Source: BS750m-G62 sp046483505 (lineage in GTDB: Bacteria > Planctomycetota > Phycisphaerae > FEN-1346). Taken from it: DNA of 29,446 bases. Location of the stretch: the NCBI GenBank assembly GCA_046483505.1, contig JAWODB010000007.1, positions 1 through 29,446 on the forward strand. Direction: 5' to 3'. Shown here piece by piece: positions 29,421-29,446 of the stretch (position 1 is the first letter of the stretch; each line of letters begins with the position of its first letter). A program made the position numbers and the translations under genes. The notes beneath the pieces were generated by a model, which did not search any database, had not been told where the DNA came from, and worked only from the letters and a program-made list of their open reading frames with translations.

Positions 29421-29440
29421 GGCGGGCCGGGAGGCCCGCC
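29421..29440. repeat. Family A-like stem-loop with GGGA loop
   Basis: An 8-bp stem GGCGGGCC / GGCCCGCC around GGGA, at the window edge. It links the family A stems to the GNRA loops of the elements at 4828 and 14255. Confidence 0.6.
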
Positions 29441-29446
29441 GCGCGG

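Overview
The window is about 29.4 kb of very GC-rich bacterial chromosome (roughly 70% by eye) with 23 protein genes. I found no rRNA, tRNA, CRISPR array, phage gene or recognisable transposase. Planctomycetota is the best guess for the host, possibly an uncultured Phycisphaerae-like lineage. The clues are a secreted DUF1080 protein, a secreted ThuA-domain protein, a DUF58 plus BatA-type pair, and weak Shine-Dalgarno sites mixed with very strong ones. This is an inference, because no marker gene can be compared here.

Layout. 0.1-4.6 kb: a PHP-domain phosphoesterase (+), then an AEC-type permease and a RACo-like 2Fe-2S/ASKHA protein (both -). 5.0-8.1 kb: an iron-type alcohol dehydrogenase, the NAD(P)H-hydrate epimerase nnrE and a glycosyltransferase (all +). 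8.3-11.1 kb: a class I aminotransferase and a membrane-anchored coiled-coil protein (both -). 11.4-16.5 kb: polA, coaE and rho (+). 16.7-17.9 kb: a cold-shock protein (-) and rsmD (+), divergent. 18.0-22.9 kb: DUF58, BatA-like and tRNA nucleotidyltransferase (+). 23.0-26.4 kb: the type II fatty-acid genes fabD-fabG-acpP-fabF (-). 26.7-29.2 kb: secreted ThuA, GNAT acetyltransferase and secreted DUF1080 (-). Most of this is housekeeping: DNA replication, CoA and lipid synthesis, transcription termination, ribosome and tRNA maturation.

The unusual feature is what lies between the genes. Nearly every spacer is packed with short stem-loop elements and short-period repeats in several interspersed families. 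In one family the flanks are constant (TTCGAGCC on one side, GGTCATTCTCATC on the other) and the tetraloop is always GNRA-like (GGAA, GGGA, GTAA). The stem sequence differs between copies, with both arms changing together. Three loci carry this element as a head-to-head pair just upstream of a gene. A second family, built around a GTCTTGC loop, is inserted in frame inside the proofreading domain of polA. Heptamer repeats form the N-terminus of CoaE and the C-terminus of RsmD. A 22-bp direct repeat that includes the stop codon of the permease gene flanks a 95-bp block of palindromes. Together this looks like an active or recently active REP/BIME/STRR-like repeat system whose mobilising enzyme is not in this window.

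Several promoters share a visible pattern: TTGACT or TTGACA, 16-18 bases, then a T-A-rich or TA[CG]GCT-like -10. Two unrelated minus-strand genes share the 14-base string TTGACTTGCCCCCG from the -35 onward.
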